NCBI GenBank assembly: GCA_001579985.1
Contig: LRSR01007817.1
Location: 1 to 44,116 of the forward strand
Origin: Hypsibius dujardini
Lineage: Eukaryota > Tardigrada > Eutardigrada > Parachela > Hypsibiidae
DNA length: 44,116 nt
Direction: 5' to 3'
Shown here: positions 1 to 18,001 of the stretch, in pieces
Layout: the number at the start of each line of letters is the position of its first letter
How positions within the stretch are numbered: the first letter of the stretch is position 1
Made by a program: the position numbers and the translations under genes
Notes under the pieces: generated by a model
Told to the model about the DNA's origin: nothing
The model's input: the letters and a program-made list of their open reading frames with translations, nothing else
The model's database searches: none

Positions 1-190
1 GCGCGCACGCGCGCTTGCTAACTTTTAATTTTGTGCCAAAATGAACCCCGCACGGGGTACAGAATTAGGTTTTGTGCAGATGAAGAAAAGATCCTCCACG
101 TTTGCCCTTACAGCGCTGGCATTTTGTTCCAGCTTTGAGCAGCCAGCGACAATGTGTTCCACTATCCTTCTCCATTAGTCCGAAATGTGA

Positions 191-490
191 ACGGTACAAG
201 TCAGAAGGTTCCATGTTCGAGCCATACGTTGAGAGCCAGAACCGAAGAATAACTGTCAGTCATGTAAGTTGAACGTATGAATACCGTCAGTGCAGAAGGT
301 GCAGTCAGTGTGGTAAGGTTTACGTTCAATTTGGAAGGTGGACAGTCTCTCTGGAGGGTTTCCAGTCAGTCCAGAAGTTTTTGCGTTCCGTCCGAGAAGT
401 GATGCTAATTCAAAAGTGAATGACCGTTACGGAAGGTTCATGCAATCAATCAGGATGGTCCATGACCAATCCAGAAGGTCCGCGGTGTGT
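191..490. repeat. Degenerate tandem array, 20 bp period
   Basis: A motif resembling CCAGAAGGTT recurs at intervals of 20 bases. It is clearest at 201, 291, 311, 331, 351, 371, 391, 431, 451 and 471, and the alternate ten bases tend towards TGCAGTCAAT. Units are strongly diverged and some, such as those at 221-290, are barely recognisable. The array lies about 570 bases upstream of the first protease start codon. The period is read directly from the sequence; a function is unknown. The rest of 1-1060 shows no supportable gene. Confidence 0.55.
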
Positions 491-1060
491 GTTTGTATAG
501 CATAAGTCGTGCTTACATTTTTGTTATTTTTCAGATCAAGTGTGATTCGGTAATTTTTTTCGTAAAACTGTGGCTGTTTGTAGTAGTTTTTGAAAACGAA
601 ATGTAGTTTTGTGGCGTGATTTTATAAAGGATGCTGCGTCTTCGGATCTAAGTGAGTCCCTGTGCCTAGGTACGACATGGCATATGGTATGATATACCGT
701 ATGTGCCAGATAATTTAAGCGGCAATACGACATCCATAACTTTTTCAGTATCAAATGTAGAGACGTTTCATAAGAATTTCACACATCGGTATACCTAATC
801 ACTGTCACAGACTCGGTCGGGTCGATTGATAAAGGGACGTTGTGATTGCGGGTGGCATCGGGGTGCTATTATCCTGACCGTATAGCGTGATCGAATTATC
901 AACTAGCAATATAATAATCATTACAGTAGTGTTGCAGTAACCGGCAGACACTCAGCGGCCCATTTCCGTTCCTGCTAGTTTGCCAGAGAACTTTTATTGC
1001 AAATATTTCATAGTACTGCGAAATAGTTTAATTCCAGGCTTGAGTACAACTTGTGAAACC

Positions 1061-4000
1061 ATGAAAGTAATGTTAACCAGCCTCCTGTTGGTCCTGGCAA
1101 GCACGTTTTTGGCAGGGACAACTGGTAAGGATAAGTTAGCCGCCTTTTGCGGGAATCTAATGTTTCTTATGTGTGTTAAATGTCAATTTTATATGCAGAC
1201 GCTGCCTGCAGCCGAAATCTCACCGTCGGACCAGAAACCACATTTATTGCCAGCGATAATTTCCCTCTTCCTTACGACAATTATGCGGTAATATTTAAGT
1301 TAGGTTGTGCAGTTATTCTTCCTCTTTCCTGCATTAAATTATATGCTAAATCATACTATAAACTTAAATTAGAAAACTGAGTTATATTGTATGAATACGA
1401 TCCTTTCCAAGCGGTTTTTTTGCTTCCTTCTAAAATACAGGATCCACCACAAACATTTACTGAACTTTGATAGACTACGGTAGTAACCGCGTGTTCCAAT
1501 TTCAATGTTCACAATTAACAAAAATGTGCTGGATAAGTTCCGGTCATGTTGTGAACCAACATAATATGAACACTTTGATGGGGAGCTTCTGGGGTTCGCC
1601 AAATGAAAAACGTCCTTATTGACTAAAGTAAAAAAAGTAGTGAATAAATTGAAATTCCTTCCTTCTTTTGGTCAAAACCGGAAGTAAACAAGAGAGTCGT
1701 CACATCAAGTGATTCCAAAGTTTATATGGGACAACTAACTGTCTGACTGATTAACTGAATTTGGTGGGCTTAAAAGCACTGCGGCTCACAGTATTCAATA
1801 AACTTTTTAAAACTAAAATTTTTATGAAAATTCACTCATCTAGACTCACTCATCTAGAGTTTTTAAAAGAATTTAAGGGTTTTGACCAACGATAAAGTTG
1901 AAAGACCCATTCAAAGTTGAGTGAATGTTTGTGGTGGATCCTGCAGAATTATTAATTGTATAAACTGTGTGTAGTTGCTCGTACCGATTAACGTAGCCGT
2001 TTCTATTAAAATAATTACTCTCACTGTTCTTTCGCTTTGCGGCTCATAGTTTTGTCGCTGGTATATCACCGGACCTGAGAACCAACAACTCACCCTCACA
2101 TTCACCTCTTTCGATCTCGAGGAAGGCGAGGCTAACGGACAATGGTAATATGCAGAAAGGGGGAAATGCGAATTTTAGTGGCACTTTCATCTCTACCCAG
2201 CCTGAATAAACCATATATCCTTTGTTGTAGCCCACACGATCACGTCGCTATCTTTGACACCGCTCGACCGGGTGAGATTATAACGTATGTATTATTAGTA
2301 ATCATTCAAAATGAATGTTTTACGTCATTGCAGGTGGTCTAAACCAAGTGCAGTCGTTGCCCATATGTAGATTTCTCCCTACTACTACCGGTAATTTATC
2401 CCAGACTTCCTCAACCATCGTATTTAGTTTGCTCCTAAAAATTTCATTTTTCGTCGTCTTGTAGTGTTGTCATGTTTAAATAGATTTAACAGATATTTTA
2501 ATTTTCCCGGAAAGCGGTTTTTAATTTTAAAATAATGTGTACGTTTACTTTATTTAAAATCACAAAAATAGTGATCAAAATTTAAAAGTATGTACTCATT
2601 TAATTTCACTAAATTTACTTTAAAAGCTAAAATATGTCATGCAGGTCCCTTTTGCGGAAAAACCGTTCCTCCCACCTTCGTGGCGAAAGGCAATCAAGCT
2701 GTTGTGCAATTTTGTTCCGACTACGGTGTGGCTGGAAATGGATGGAGAATTGGTAAGTCATGGTATTTCGCTCGAAAAATATGAAACATCATCGAGGGAT
2801 ATGCAGTGAAGAAATGTGTAAATTAATGTCTGCAGAGCTGACCTACGGAGAGGTCGTTGTGCCCGAGCCTTGGGAAACGCAGACTGTGGTGCTGGACAGT
2901 GCCGCGGCAGACCCAAAAATCCTCAATAGCCCCAACTATCCCAGCAACTACAACGACAACTATACAGCTCTTTACATCATCCGAAATGCTAAAAGGTATC
3001 TGCGTCATAGACGCACTCTGAATCTAACTTTAATGCTCTTTTCTAATCAGGAGAGCGTATAAATTAAAATTATTACCTGTTTATTTTGTTTCAATACGCT
3101 TTTTGGGACCGACAGGTCCCAATATGGACCAATATTACCAATATGATTGGTAATGAGAAATTATGAAAGCTCAGGTAGAAGTGTTTTGGTGCGCAGGACT
3201 GACCTTAAACGTGGCCCTGTCTAACATGCGATGTTCAATCCTTCTAACCCTAAGGAACGACTATTGATGGCAAACTTAGTCTATTAAACTTTTTATTAAA
3301 CCTAGGTTAAAACTTTTAGTTACTAAAAAAAATTCTTAATAGCTACTTTTTAGTTGACTAATAAAAGTAATTGGTTGACTAATTTTAGCTTTTTCCATCA
3401 CTAGAAACGACTACTATACATGGTATATGGTACTAGCATTGAACTAGTCAGATTATACCAGCCCTATAGAACTAACTCTCTTCGATGACTTGATTGGTCC
3501 ATCAGATACTGGAACAAATAAAATGACAATTCATTCCGTTAATTGCTTCATTGCAGAGATAAGACCGTGATCATCCGAGCTGTTCTGTTCGATCTGTCGA
3601 ACGACGAAGACCACCTGGTGGTGACGGATGTGGTCAACAATGTTACTCGCGTCTTCACAGCTAATGAACCGCTGAAGGAACTGGAGTTGGCGTAAGTATA
3701 CAGTACTCTATAGGATATGTCGCGGATTATACCTCCACATATCTATTAATTTTGTTTGTGAAAAAATTGTTATCATTATTTCAGCGGAGCGGAAGAAATC
3801 CGGATTGCTTTCGAAACTGATAGCTTCGACGCTCGTCGAGGTTTCTCTTTGGAAGTGTCGCTAGTCAATTGTGGGTCCAATCAGTTCGCATGCGATACCG
3901 GCGACGACTGTTACCACCCTTCGCGGTCCTGTGATGGGACCGCTCAATGCGCCGACGGATCAGACGAAAAATGGGAGTACTGTGCGCCTATGTAAGTAGT

Positions 4001-6725
4001 TAGCAAGAATGAGAAACTTTAAATATATGTGAGACATTGAAAAATTGTAATGCTTGCAATGTCTGCTCTATATCACGGAGGCATTTGGAGATATGTAGCT
4101 ATTTAATCATTTTTTATTTTTTCATTTTTAGTTTTCATTTTCATTTTGCAGTCACATATAAATGTTTCGCACTCAATACTAAAAACTATGGATTTATGTC
4201 TAATTGTTGCAGCTGCGGCAAGAATCATTTCCCCATGCAGGAACCTACCAAGATCGTCGGCGGCACGGTCGCCAATCGACACTCTCTTCCCGTACGTATA
4301 TACATCACTCTACAAATACTCTGTTCAAGCCTTCGAAAGATGGCCAATGGCGGTGTAATTTTGTTGTTTTACTTGCAGTGGCAAGTGGCTACTTTCGAGG
4401 GTTCCAGTCAGGTAATGCATTTTTTATTGCATAATCTGTATAGGGTTGATACACTGTAAACTAATAAATCACTGAAATCCTTTGCCGAAAAATAGGGTTG
4501 TGGTGGCACGATCATCACTGACCGGTACGACTTTTCTTATTACGACATTAATACACACAACTGAGTTTCCGACAGTATGTCTGAACGATCTCCTTGTAAT
4601 TTTTCAGATGGGTCTTGACTGCGGCACATTGCTTCAGCACGTAAGTGTATTTCCTACAGGAACACAATTTGGAATTTAAATTAAATGATTATTGTGAAAT
4701 ATTCTACGCATGCCATTATTTATGATTTTTTCTGAACTCCGTAGGTCGGCCACCGGTGATGGTGTGTCCGTTCGATTAGGAGGCCACAACACCGAAATTT
4801 CCGCAGAAGAGGACGGCGCGGTAGAAATCAACGTCAAAAGAATTGTTTGGTGGGTTGGAACGTTTTTTTAATGAATTTATTGTTCTCGTACGCATTGTGT
4901 TTTCCAAGGGATGCTGTTCATGTTTAGCCATCCCTACTACCAGACACCTATCCAGTATGGTTATGACGGTTGCCTGTTGCACCTGAACGAGTCGGTTCCC
5001 TTCCGAAAGAACATTGTTCCCGCGTGCTTGCCGCGCCAAGGGGACGACGTTCCCGGCGGAACCTTGTGCATGACTTCAGGTAACATTGCAGCTGACACTC
5101 ATTTTAGGCCCTATGCAAGTCGGAACTAGGACCCTTTATGCTAGCCAGGCAGTGGACAAAGGGGCACAATGCATTTTGCAGTGACGTTTGGGAAGTTTGT
5201 GAAAATAAAAGAATTTTGAAATAAGTCTTGCCCAAAAATCTCATCTCATATATATAATAATACAAATTCTGAAACATCAATGCAAAATAAATTGTAAAAA
5301 TAGCCGCTGCAAATGGGCGTGCACTTGTACTTCCTACTTGCACAATTTGGAGGTATTTGCAAATAGGTATTTTAAGTTTTTCAACGTTATTTTCGATTAT
5401 CAATTATTTTTTGTCAAAAAAAGAAACGAAATGTATCTCTCCATGCAAAACAAACATGAGTTAATTTTCAGTCATTTTCACTTTCTTACAAATTCGTATA
5501 ATAATATCATAATGATGTGTGCAATCCTGCTTTTTAGTACAAATTTTTTTAATTCTGTGCTATTCATGTATTTTTTAATAACTAGCTTCAACTATTTGGT
5601 TGAGAATATTTACGTAATGTCTTTGTTCATACAATTAGAAGATATTTTAAATCAATGAATGCTTTTTATTTATCTTTTAACTCGGAAATATTAAATAAAT
5701 GTCTACTTCTTTAATTCTGAATATTGAAATATTAATTTTAATTTGTATTATTATAGATAATTTCAAAATTCTTTTAATTTCACTAACTTCACTTCACAAA
5801 TTTAACATCACTACTTCCCAGCGCTTTTGAGACCGTGCCACATTGGACCCCAGCAAATCCCAAACTTTGATAAAACGAAAGTTTTTGAAAATGTTTCAAA
5901 ACCCCAGAGGCCCTTGAGAATCAGACCCCCACACCACAGGTTTCAAATTATTTAGGACCAAAAGGCTGAATTTCGGATTCAGTTTTGAAAAAATACATTT
6001 TGGTCCTTTGCCCACCCCTGCCCCCACCAGAGGGGTCCTGGTTCGGGCTGGTAAAAACCCAAACGAGCCCCTGCATCGCCACGAACAAAAACAGATTTAA
6101 TGAGTCTTGTTTATCACTAATTATAGGCCGATTTTCCAAATTTCTCCTCATAATGATTTTGTCTTGAAGGTTGGGGAAACACTCAGATAGCCAATCCTGG
6201 TCCGAATCTTCGACAGGTTTACGTGCCGGTAGTTGATCGTGAAGTCTGCGAACGTGACGCTTACCCGGGCCAGTACGCATAAAAACACTATCATTACTGA
6301 GAATGATGATCAGCAAATAAATTCCATTCTAGAATCAGCACGGAGATGATTTGCGCTGGACTTGCTGAAGGTAACGTCAGTTTTACGTTTCATTTACTTG
6401 TTTCCTTACAATTAGTTTGACGTACTTTATTGGCTTGTGTTAAAGGAGGCAGGGACAGCTGTCAGGGTGATTCCGGTGGACCCTTCATTTGCCCGACCGG
6501 TGACGGTCGCTGGGTCGTCGCCGGCATCGTCAGCTGGGGAAACGGCTGTGCCCTCGTCGGTATTCCAGGGGTAAGTTCCCACTTGATAGTATTAAAATTT
6601 TATAAAGTATGAAAAATTATATTTGTAAAGGCAAAGTGTTTTACTATATTTTTGGTATTTAGGTGTACGCAAGAACTGGCTCGATGATGGACTGGATCGT
6701 GGCAACAATTGCCGCAAACCCCTAA
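1061..6725 (+). CDS. Secreted CUB-CUB-LDLa-trypsin serine protease, copy 1
   Basis: Nineteen coding exons: 1061-1124, 1199-1287, 2050-2144, 2231-2271, 2334-2390, 2645-2752, 2836-2995, 3557-3691, 3785-3991, 4213-4291, 4379-4411, 4496-4524, 4608-4640, 4745-4849, 4928-5079, 6170-6272, 6333-6370, 6446-6570, 6663-6725. All introns are GT...AG and the frame stays open, giving 571 residues. Residues 1-21 are a hydrophobic signal peptide, then two CUB domains (about 25-150 and 180-276), an LDLa module with six cysteines and an SDE calcium motif (279-316), and an S1 domain. Activation is expected at Lys332-Ile333 (KIVGG). The triad is His373 (TAAHC), Asp425 and Ser519 (GDSGG). Asp513 lies six residues before the serine at the S1-pocket position, so trypsin-like cleavage after Arg/Lys is inferred. 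ATG 1061 was chosen because it is the first ATG in frame and begins the signal peptide. The protein should be exported as a zymogen, perhaps for haemolymph or cuticle proteolysis; its substrate is unknown. It is a tandem paralogue of the gene at 7625. Confidence 0.9.
3265..3400. repeat. Short AT-rich inverted-repeat element (MITE-like) in protease 1 intron 7
   Basis: The left end reads TGATGGCAAACTTAGTC. The right end, read on the other strand, is TGATGGAAAAAGCTAAAATT and continues with TTAGTC. The interior is AT-rich with repeated TTAGTTGACTAA-like words. A related sequence ending in TTTTGCCATCCC occurs at 12433-12692. No clear target-site duplication was found, so mobility is an inference. 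Confidence 0.45.
5163..5839 (+). mobile_element. Non-autonomous inverted-repeat element, copy A
   Basis: This 677 base segment inside protease 1 intron 15 matches, along its whole length, the reverse complement of 39002-39722. The tips are GGCAC at 5163 and GTGCC ending at 5839. Internally it has long imperfect inverted arms: about 5198-5275 (with AATTTTGAAATAAG and a TATAATAATACAAATT block) pairs with about 5742-5812. It has no long open reading frame, so it is best described as a MITE or foldback element moved by an enzyme encoded elsewhere. I could not define a target-site duplication, so the superfamily is undetermined. Confidence 0.75.
5840..6169. other. Remainder of protease 1 intron 15
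   Basis: This holds C-rich, non-coding sequence between the inserted element and the next exon, including TAGGACCAAAAGG at about 5952 facing TTTTGGTCCTTTG at about 5998, a small inverted repeat. No gene is supported. Confidence 0.4.
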
Positions 6726-7624
6726 GACATATACTAGTACATTTGCAAACTACTTTTTTCCAACACCATGCTGAGATGTCAGATAATACTGTTTCCAGAT
6801 TTTAAGAAGAACAATATTTTCATGGACTATGTCACAATTCCAAATGATGATTTAATATATAATGGTATAGTATTAGTATTTCAATCCAGAAAGGAAATGC
6901 GTCTTGTGTACTGGGCACTCATCCCCATGCACGTGGGTTTCATGAAATATTTTCTCTTTTAAAAGTCAAGAGTTAGCTCGACTTTTTGTTCCTTTTTTAT
7001 ACGCCTTTTACCTGGCACTATGATGCGTATACGTTCTGACGCAACGGTTATTAAATGAACACTGCAAACAAATATATATAATGGCACGGAAATACTACGC
7101 GCCACTATCCCTGTACACTGTGCAATTCCAGTGCCACTTTGAAATATGTGTTTGAGATAATGCCCGCTGACACAACAACGGAATCTGCACTAAATCACAG
7201 CCAATTGTAGTGTTATCCCGATTTAGCACTGATTTAAGCTTAAAAACTGGACTATGACCGCTTACGGTACGATTTGCGTAATCAACTGTCTAAAACAGAA
7301 GCAGCAATGTAATAAATCAGGGCACAAAAATATATGGCTTGAAAGCCTGGGTTATCTCTAACTAGGGAGAAAACCCTTTCATAATGCCGCTTCAGATAGT
7401 TGATTGTGTTGAAGTAATTGATAGTCTTGATTATGGAATTTCAAGATTGCGTGTGCACTGTGGAAGCTATTGTCTTGTCCATGGAGGCCGCTGCCTGGTT
7501 GAATGCTGCTTATATACTTTTACACTGTTTAGTTGCTGGAAAAACTGCAAAGTCGCCCCTCATCGCTTCCAAGTCTTTTTCTGCATGTTTCCTGTATATT
7601 TTGGTTCGAAATAATTGGAGTGCC
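6726..7624. other. Intergenic spacer between the tandem proteases
   Basis: About 900 bases that should contain the 3' end of copy 1 and the promoter of copy 2. I see no convincing AATAAA close to the stop codon; the nearest clear one is at 7311. Frames open upstream of 7625 do not resemble the protease family and are taken as 5' untranslated or chance sequence. Confidence 0.4.
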
Positions 7625-13185
<5,561 letters not shown>

Positions 13186-13433
13186 GTTCCAACCTGAAAT
13201 CCTCTCAGTTGATGTCACACAACCGGATTGGACCGTCCGCATAGAAGTCCTTAATTTTGGGCACCCTCTGAAAATATTTTTTTTCAGTAATATGTTTGAT
13301 GCTCCAAGTGAGCATACTGCGATTAATTCATAAATGTATAGCAGAAGATCGACCAAAAACACTGCGCGTTTTATCCAAAAACTAGCCATGCTGTTTTTCT
13401 ACTAAAAAGATGCTGATGTTGGATTGCATGTTT

Positions 13434-13450
13434 GTCTATCTATCTGTCTA

Positions 13451-13499
<49 letters not shown>

Positions 13500-13500
13500 G
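13434..13500 (+). repeat. (TGTC)n microsatellite
   Basis: Long, nearly perfect tetranucleotide run with TATC variants at its left end. It lies upstream of the hillarin-like gene and is the first of a series of such tracts. Confidence 0.9.
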
Positions 13501-14020
13501 TCCGATCACCGAATCTTGTAATTTTTCATGCTCTCATATCGTATATCCTTAGCCAGCTATAGACAGACATTCAGCCAGCATCCACACAGTAGATGATGGA
13601 CCGATGCATCGCTCCATCTCGCATATTAGAGCAGAGGGCCAATTGTTGCTTGACAGATCCGTTCTTTCACCTTTTTTCTCAATACGGCTATAGTACCGCC
13701 GTCTCTACTCTCTACGTACCAAGCACGGACAGTACTGTACAAGTCCAGAGTCTGCCTACTAACCATCGTAGGCGTCGGTGGTGACCCAGATGACGGGTAG
13801 GGGGCGCCACACCTCCTGGTACCCACACACCGGATGAATATATGAATCACAGAGGTGTAAATCCACTTTACCCTCTTTTCCCATTGGTTCAACCGAATAT
13901 CCAATTGTTTTTCCACCAACGAAAATCTCACCACTCAAAAGAAGTGGGCGGACTGACCTGCATGGAAGCCGAGGTGAAGCGCCGCCACAGCCAAATAAAC
14001 GCGGCGGGGCATGCAGAGCG

Positions 14021-14050
14021 GAGAGAGAGAGAGACAGAGAGAGAGAGACG
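14021..14050. promoter_or_regulatory. GAGA-repeat tract, possible promoter element
   Basis: A 30 base alternating purine run (GAGAGA with one ACAGA interruption) about 450 bases upstream of ATG 14499. Its position suits a promoter-proximal GAGA-factor site, but it could equally be a neutral microsatellite. Confidence 0.35.
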
Positions 14051-14498
14051 GTCCATTGCCATAACAAAGTAAAGAGAGTGTCTGAAGTCGGACACAGAGA
14101 GCGCGAGTTTGTGTGCTTGCGCTACGTTGCGGACGTTCACTCTCCTCGGACCATGCATGCGTTGCCCTGCTGCTCTTGCACTGTTGCACCTCACTGACTT
14201 TTTTGCACGAGAGACGTTTCTAAGAGCCTTCTCTTTCCCCTCTTCCCCCTAGCTCCATTTTAAAGCATCTTATTAACACACTCGGAAGGCGTTAACGAGC
14301 TCGTCCGAAAGTGGACAATCTTCCCTCTTTCTGACACGCTGCGTGTGTGTGCCCGAGTTAGGTTGCCTCTCATCGTACGCTTCTGGTCATCATTTTTGTT
14401 TACTTTTCTACGCGTGTCTATTTCATGAAAATTCATATTCCTGGATTTTATACATTGTTTCCGTGCTGGATGGATTAATTTAATTATCCGGAAGGAGG

Positions 14499-17400
14499 AT
14501 GAATCACGAGATGAAGTGCTGCCGCTGTGAGAGGGCCGTGTATCCGGTCGATCGGATTGGGCCCTTGAAGAATCTGAGCCATGTCTTCCACAGGCATTGC
14601 TTCAAATGTTCCGTCTGTGGCAGGTACGAGACAATTATTATTCCGCTTTAAAAATAACCAGTTCAAGTGTTAAATATCGCATGCTTCCCCAAGTGGTAGA
14701 TTGATTGATTTGTTGGCAAACTTTTCGGTTTTATCAATTTTAGAGTAACTACTGGAACACGCCGTTGATTGATTGATTGATTATTAATTATTAAAGTGTG
14801 GAGTTTTTGTGCATTTTCTGAGTGGCTAAGCCGTTGTTTGTTGATTTTTTAGTTTGATTTTTTTAAATTTTATTTTTAGATATTCATCTTTGATACAAAT
14901 TATTTGATCATTTGCTTAGAGAAGCTGCGATGGCTCGCCGCATAATTTTCTGATATTGGAGTGGTGTTTGTTTACATTAGACGAATCTTTTTTTCGATAC
15001 CTGATAACCGATTAAGCGGCTGACCACTTGAGTGTTTGAATGTGATCGCGGTATTTTGGGCGCGCGCACCGCCACTTGATCAGCGGAGACCCCACCGGCC
15101 TTGATGCAACTCGATACATTTGTTTCCCATCCACAGAGAAAGAGAGGAGCTTCCGATATCTCTCCGCTTTTTGAAATATTTTTTTTCTGTCTTGATTTAT
15201 TTTATGCGGCACAGCTCTTTATTGGAATTATTTTGCACTACACGCAATGATGATTGATAATTTCTTCAATTTCCCAAAGCGAGACGCGAGAAAGCCCTTT
15301 CGGACGGGCATTAATTTCGACCGGTATTTTTTACCTATTTTCAATTTACAAATTTATACCCAATTTTAATTGAACAGTCGTTGTAAAGCGTCGGTTGATT
15401 GAAAATTTAACTATTCTGCGAGTGATCATCGTGAGATGTAGTTTGATTGCCTGATTGGGTTGATTTGGTGACCATTGATTTTAAATTTTATACCGGTCCT
15501 TGTCAAGTTGTTTGTACCGTCTCCTCAACACTTTGGCGGATTTATCGACGCATTCGAATTCATAATTGATGCCAATAATTTTGTGTTTGAGTAGCTCATT
15601 AGTCGATTGATTGATTGAGTAGCTGTTGTGTTGACCGTGTATGTTTTTTCGCTCGTTTAACTGTGTGCCTAACTAATTGATTGACTGATTGTGGCAATGT
15701 AATGCGCGGTTTTTTCCACGTTTCAATGATGGATTGATTGATTGCGGAGTTAGACATTGCCATGACCGGTTTGGTGTTTGTTAAATGCATTCCAATGTTT
15801 GATTAATATATTTCTTTTGTTTTATTTTTTCTCTCCGTGTCTCAGTATCCTGACGCTGAAGACGTACGTGACGAGCCAGTTGAATGCCAACGATCGGGAA
15901 GTCTACTGTCAGAATCACGTTCCCAAGACCGGGGCCGGTCACATTGACTCAGAGGCCATTGGGATTAAGGGACTCATTGTCAGCCGGCAGCACCAACAGG
16001 GCGAGGAAAGCAACGCCCACAAGATGAACGGCATGGGAGGGCATTTCGACGCGGGAGCGCTCCATATTTCGCACGCCTTGAACGCCACCGAACTCCAGAA
16101 GGGCTACGTCAAACGGGCCAACGAGACGCCGCTCTATCAGTTCCTGGTAAGATTCATGCAAATTAAGCAAAAAATACCGACTATATTTTATAAATTAATA
16201 ACAATAATAATAATTTTATAAATAAAAATAGTAATAATAATAATTGTTTAAATAAATTTATCATTACCAATTAACGCGTTTAAAATCGGGAATTTAAATG
16301 AAGGTGGAAACAAGCGGAACCCTCTCATACTTCAGCAACGTTTGTTTATTATATTTTAATATTATACATTTTGTAATTATTTATTCTTTTATTAATTCTT
16401 AGACTGTCATTTATTCGGTCTTTAAAAAATCTTTCATATTTCGTTTTATTAAATTAGACGCCGGCGCGGGTGTTTAAAACCTGGATTCTAAATTAAGATA
16501 AAAAAATACTTCGAAGCGTATAATTCTTTAGCAACTTTTACTTTTTTTATTTTTTTATTATAGATTTTACATTTTTATTACTAGTATTATTATTTATTAC
16601 TAGTATATTAAAATTTATGCTATAATTAAAAACATTCCCTCATATATTTGTTTGAAAAATCAGACGCCGATGGGACGTTTTATTTAATAAAGCAAACGGC
16701 ATAAACGTTTCATTAGAAAGATTCAATTTTATTTTACTCTAGAAGTTTTTTTATGTACAATAATGAAGTTCAAATAATCGCCCTTGTCGAAATTGTATTA
16801 AAGATATGAAAAAATGTATTTCTGCTTTATCAAGCGTCGCTTATCAATTATGAAGCTCTAGAGTAAATCTATTTGTAAAAAATTGTAAATATTTGCGGAT
16901 CTGTGTAAATTTGTTTCGTATCAATTTCCGACTGTTTGTGTTTTAATAATCGACAAAATGCGGGAATACTTCTGTTGTGGAAGGATTTGAAAATGTAAGT
17001 TTGTCAGAGTGTTCCCCGTAAAATTCTTTTACATATTAAATAAATAAACTATTTTTACATATGGGGAGCTGTTTAAATCAATCAAACAACCTTAGTCATA
17101 TTTTCATTTTGGTCCTATTGGAATTTGCTGGAAGGGACCAAAATATATATTCCGGAGGGTTGGTTCGCACGATGCATACTTTTGTATTCGCAAGCGCTTG
17201 ATTATTGAAAATAAAGTTATTGATCCTGCTAGTTCACCCTTAGGTACTAAGTATAATAAGTTGAAATAAGTTTAAATAGCGACTGACTACCGATAATGAA
17301 GGATCCAATCCGTGGACACCTGCTTTCTTATAATAAAAACGAAATAAATTATAAATTAGCTACAGGCCGTATTCTTCCCTCCATTGTTTGCGTTAATTAT

Positions 17401-17960
17401 TTCGACTTGTTTATTTATGGATGTTTCAAGCGTGTTCTCGCATTGTCCGAGCATCCGGGCTGCGTCATCGCCTTTCTCTTCGGTAGAATTAAGGTTCAAT
17501 TTCACTCTGTTGCTTACACTGAGAAAGTCTAAAAACACGACGTTTTCATTTATGGCATCTTGTGCCTTTCCCTGACTCATCGGATTCGCCGCAAAAGGCG
17601 TAGAGAAACTGCGAAAAAGCAAAAGCTATTGTTTGACATGAAGATTGATTGAGGCAGCAGCATCCCTTGCAGCGTTGAATATGATTACCGCAAAGAAAGA
17701 TGCTAGAACTTGGCTAGCAAGAAGAGTTAAAGGAGGTTTATGTGTCGAATCGCAGCGCCATCATCAAACTATCGAAAGCGCTCTTCAAGTGTCGGACTGT
17801 TCTCTCTGCTGTAACGGCCAACTCTTTACCTGTTGCGTGACATTGTGCTTGCACTTGGCCTGATTTTTTTCGTGTAGCGTATGAAGAAAAACATTGTTGA
17901 CTTCAACACCGGAAAACTTTATTTCAGACAGACATCTAAACTCAGCGGCAGAGCTAGAAA

Positions 17961-18001
<41 letters not shown>

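Larger units (their letters stand above)
13186..14498. other. Intergenic region and presumed 5' region of the hillarin-like gene
   Basis: Contains a tetranucleotide tract (13434-13500), then GC-richer sequence and a purine run of GAGAGAGA words (about 14021-14050) before the first coding exon at 14499. GAGA-type runs are common in arthropod promoters, so a promoter with a long 5' leader here is inferred. No TATA box was identified, and open frames in this stretch overlap on both strands without family resemblance. Confidence 0.4.

Noticed and set aside
5948-6316. Minus-strand open frame of 122 codons
   Set aside because: It overlaps protease 1 exon 16 in antisense and shows no family resemblance.
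7384-7624. Upstream in-frame extension of protease 2
   Set aside because: The extension has no counterpart in copy 1, whereas ATG 7625 gives a signal peptide like that of copy 1.
13440-13500. Regular short repeats considered as a CRISPR array
   Set aside because: There are no unique spacers; these are continuous tetranucleotide microsatellites in animal DNA.
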